Part shown: positions 5,675-5,756 of the stretch, piece after piece
Layout: each line of letters opens with the position of its first letter
Numbering within the stretch: the stretch's first letter is position 1
Source of the DNA: Bacteroidales bacterium
GTDB lineage: Bacteria > Bacteroidota > Bacteroidia > Bacteroidales > VadinHA17
Assembly: GCA_003520925.1 (NCBI GenBank)
Contig: DOTV01000243.1
Coordinates: 17,373-23,128 of the forward strand
Reading direction: 5' to 3'
DNA: 5,756 nt
Position numbers and translations under genes: made by a program
Notes under the pieces: model-generated
What the model saw: the letters and a program-made list of their open reading frames with translations, nothing else
Databases searched by the model: none
What the model was told of the DNA's origin: nothing

Positions 5675-5756
5675 CGTTTTTGAGAGAGGGTGGTGGTGGT
5701 GAATGGAGGCCATGGCTTCCATTCACCACCACCACTCTCTCCTGCTTTTCAAAACG
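5675..5756. repeat. Large near-perfect palindrome with GTG/CAC repeat arms
   Basis: The core 5690-5735 is a 46-bp palindrome: an 18-bp left arm (GTGGTGGTGGTGAATGGA, 5690-5707) matches the right arm at 5718-5735 exactly, separated by a G/T mismatch on each side of the self-complementary GCCATGGC (5709-5716). Outside the core, GAGAGA (5682-5687) pairs with TCTCTC (5736-5741), leaving a GG bulge at 5688-5689. CGTTTT (5675-5680) pairs with AAAACG (5751-5756) across unmatched bases. The outer arm coincides with the window edge, so the element may continue. As RNA it would form a very stable hairpin; a TTTT at 5746-5749 is offset by about 10 nt from the core, so terminator function is only possible. 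Confidence 0.75.

Larger units (their letters stand above)
5321..5756. other. Gene-free intergenic region made of small inverted repeats
   Basis: No frame here has a credible start, length or recognisable protein. Reverse-strand frames across 5222-5437 overlap the end of the PhzF gene and translate a REP-like element, including a CEEPPSGGDKAI stretch of the kind found in spurious database proteins. In order the region holds a REP-like element (5327-5370), GC-rich hairpins (5388-5486), a G-rich tract (5521-5540), an AT-rich stretch with AGAAATATGA twice (5564-5573, 5591-5600), a second REP-like element (5628-5669) and a large palindrome (5675-5756). No clear rho-independent terminator with an adjacent T tract follows the PhzF gene. 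Confidence 0.75.

Noticed and set aside
5736..5756. Rho-independent terminator at the right-edge palindrome
   Set aside because: The T run is four bases and offset by about 10 nt from the stem; the hairpin is reported as a repeat instead.

Overview
The window looks like chromosomal DNA of a Bacteroidota member, probably Bacteroidales or a relative. The grounds are AT-rich leaders without clear Shine-Dalgarno sites, a candidate promoter resembling the Bacteroidota TTTG / TAnnTTTG type, and the character of the efflux proteins. No rRNA or marker gene is present, so the assignment is moderate.

Positions 1-4296 (minus strand) hold a tripartite efflux operon in the order tetR - tolC-like - membrane fusion protein - RND pump. 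The TetR-family regulator (3694-4296) is promoter-proximal. It is followed by the outer-membrane channel (2309-3664), the lipoprotein adaptor (1168-2226) and the first 380 residues of an HAE1/AcrB-like pump that runs off the left edge (1-1142). Together these would form an inner membrane to outer membrane export machine, with the regulator probably controlling its own operon. Substrates cannot be read from the sequence. The 82-bp gap between channel and adaptor carries a degenerate six-unit tandem 10-bp repeat.

Positions 4297-4519 are the divergent intergenic region. On the tetR side there is a candidate promoter with a perfect 8-bp inverted repeat lying across its -33 element and spacer, a plausible TetR operator. 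On the other side an octanucleotide repeat array (consensus GCCGTTAT / GCCGTCAA) runs to within about 20 bp of the next gene.

Positions 4520-5320 (plus strand) encode a complete PhzF-family isomerase/epimerase-like protein with its active-site residues intact.

Positions 5321-5756 contain no credible gene. The stretch is a patchwork of small inverted repeats: two REP-like elements, several GC-rich hairpins, a G-rich tract, an AT-rich stretch, and a 46-bp near-perfect palindrome close to the right edge. No strongly novel multi-gene system is visible. The most unusual material is the set of non-coding repeats.
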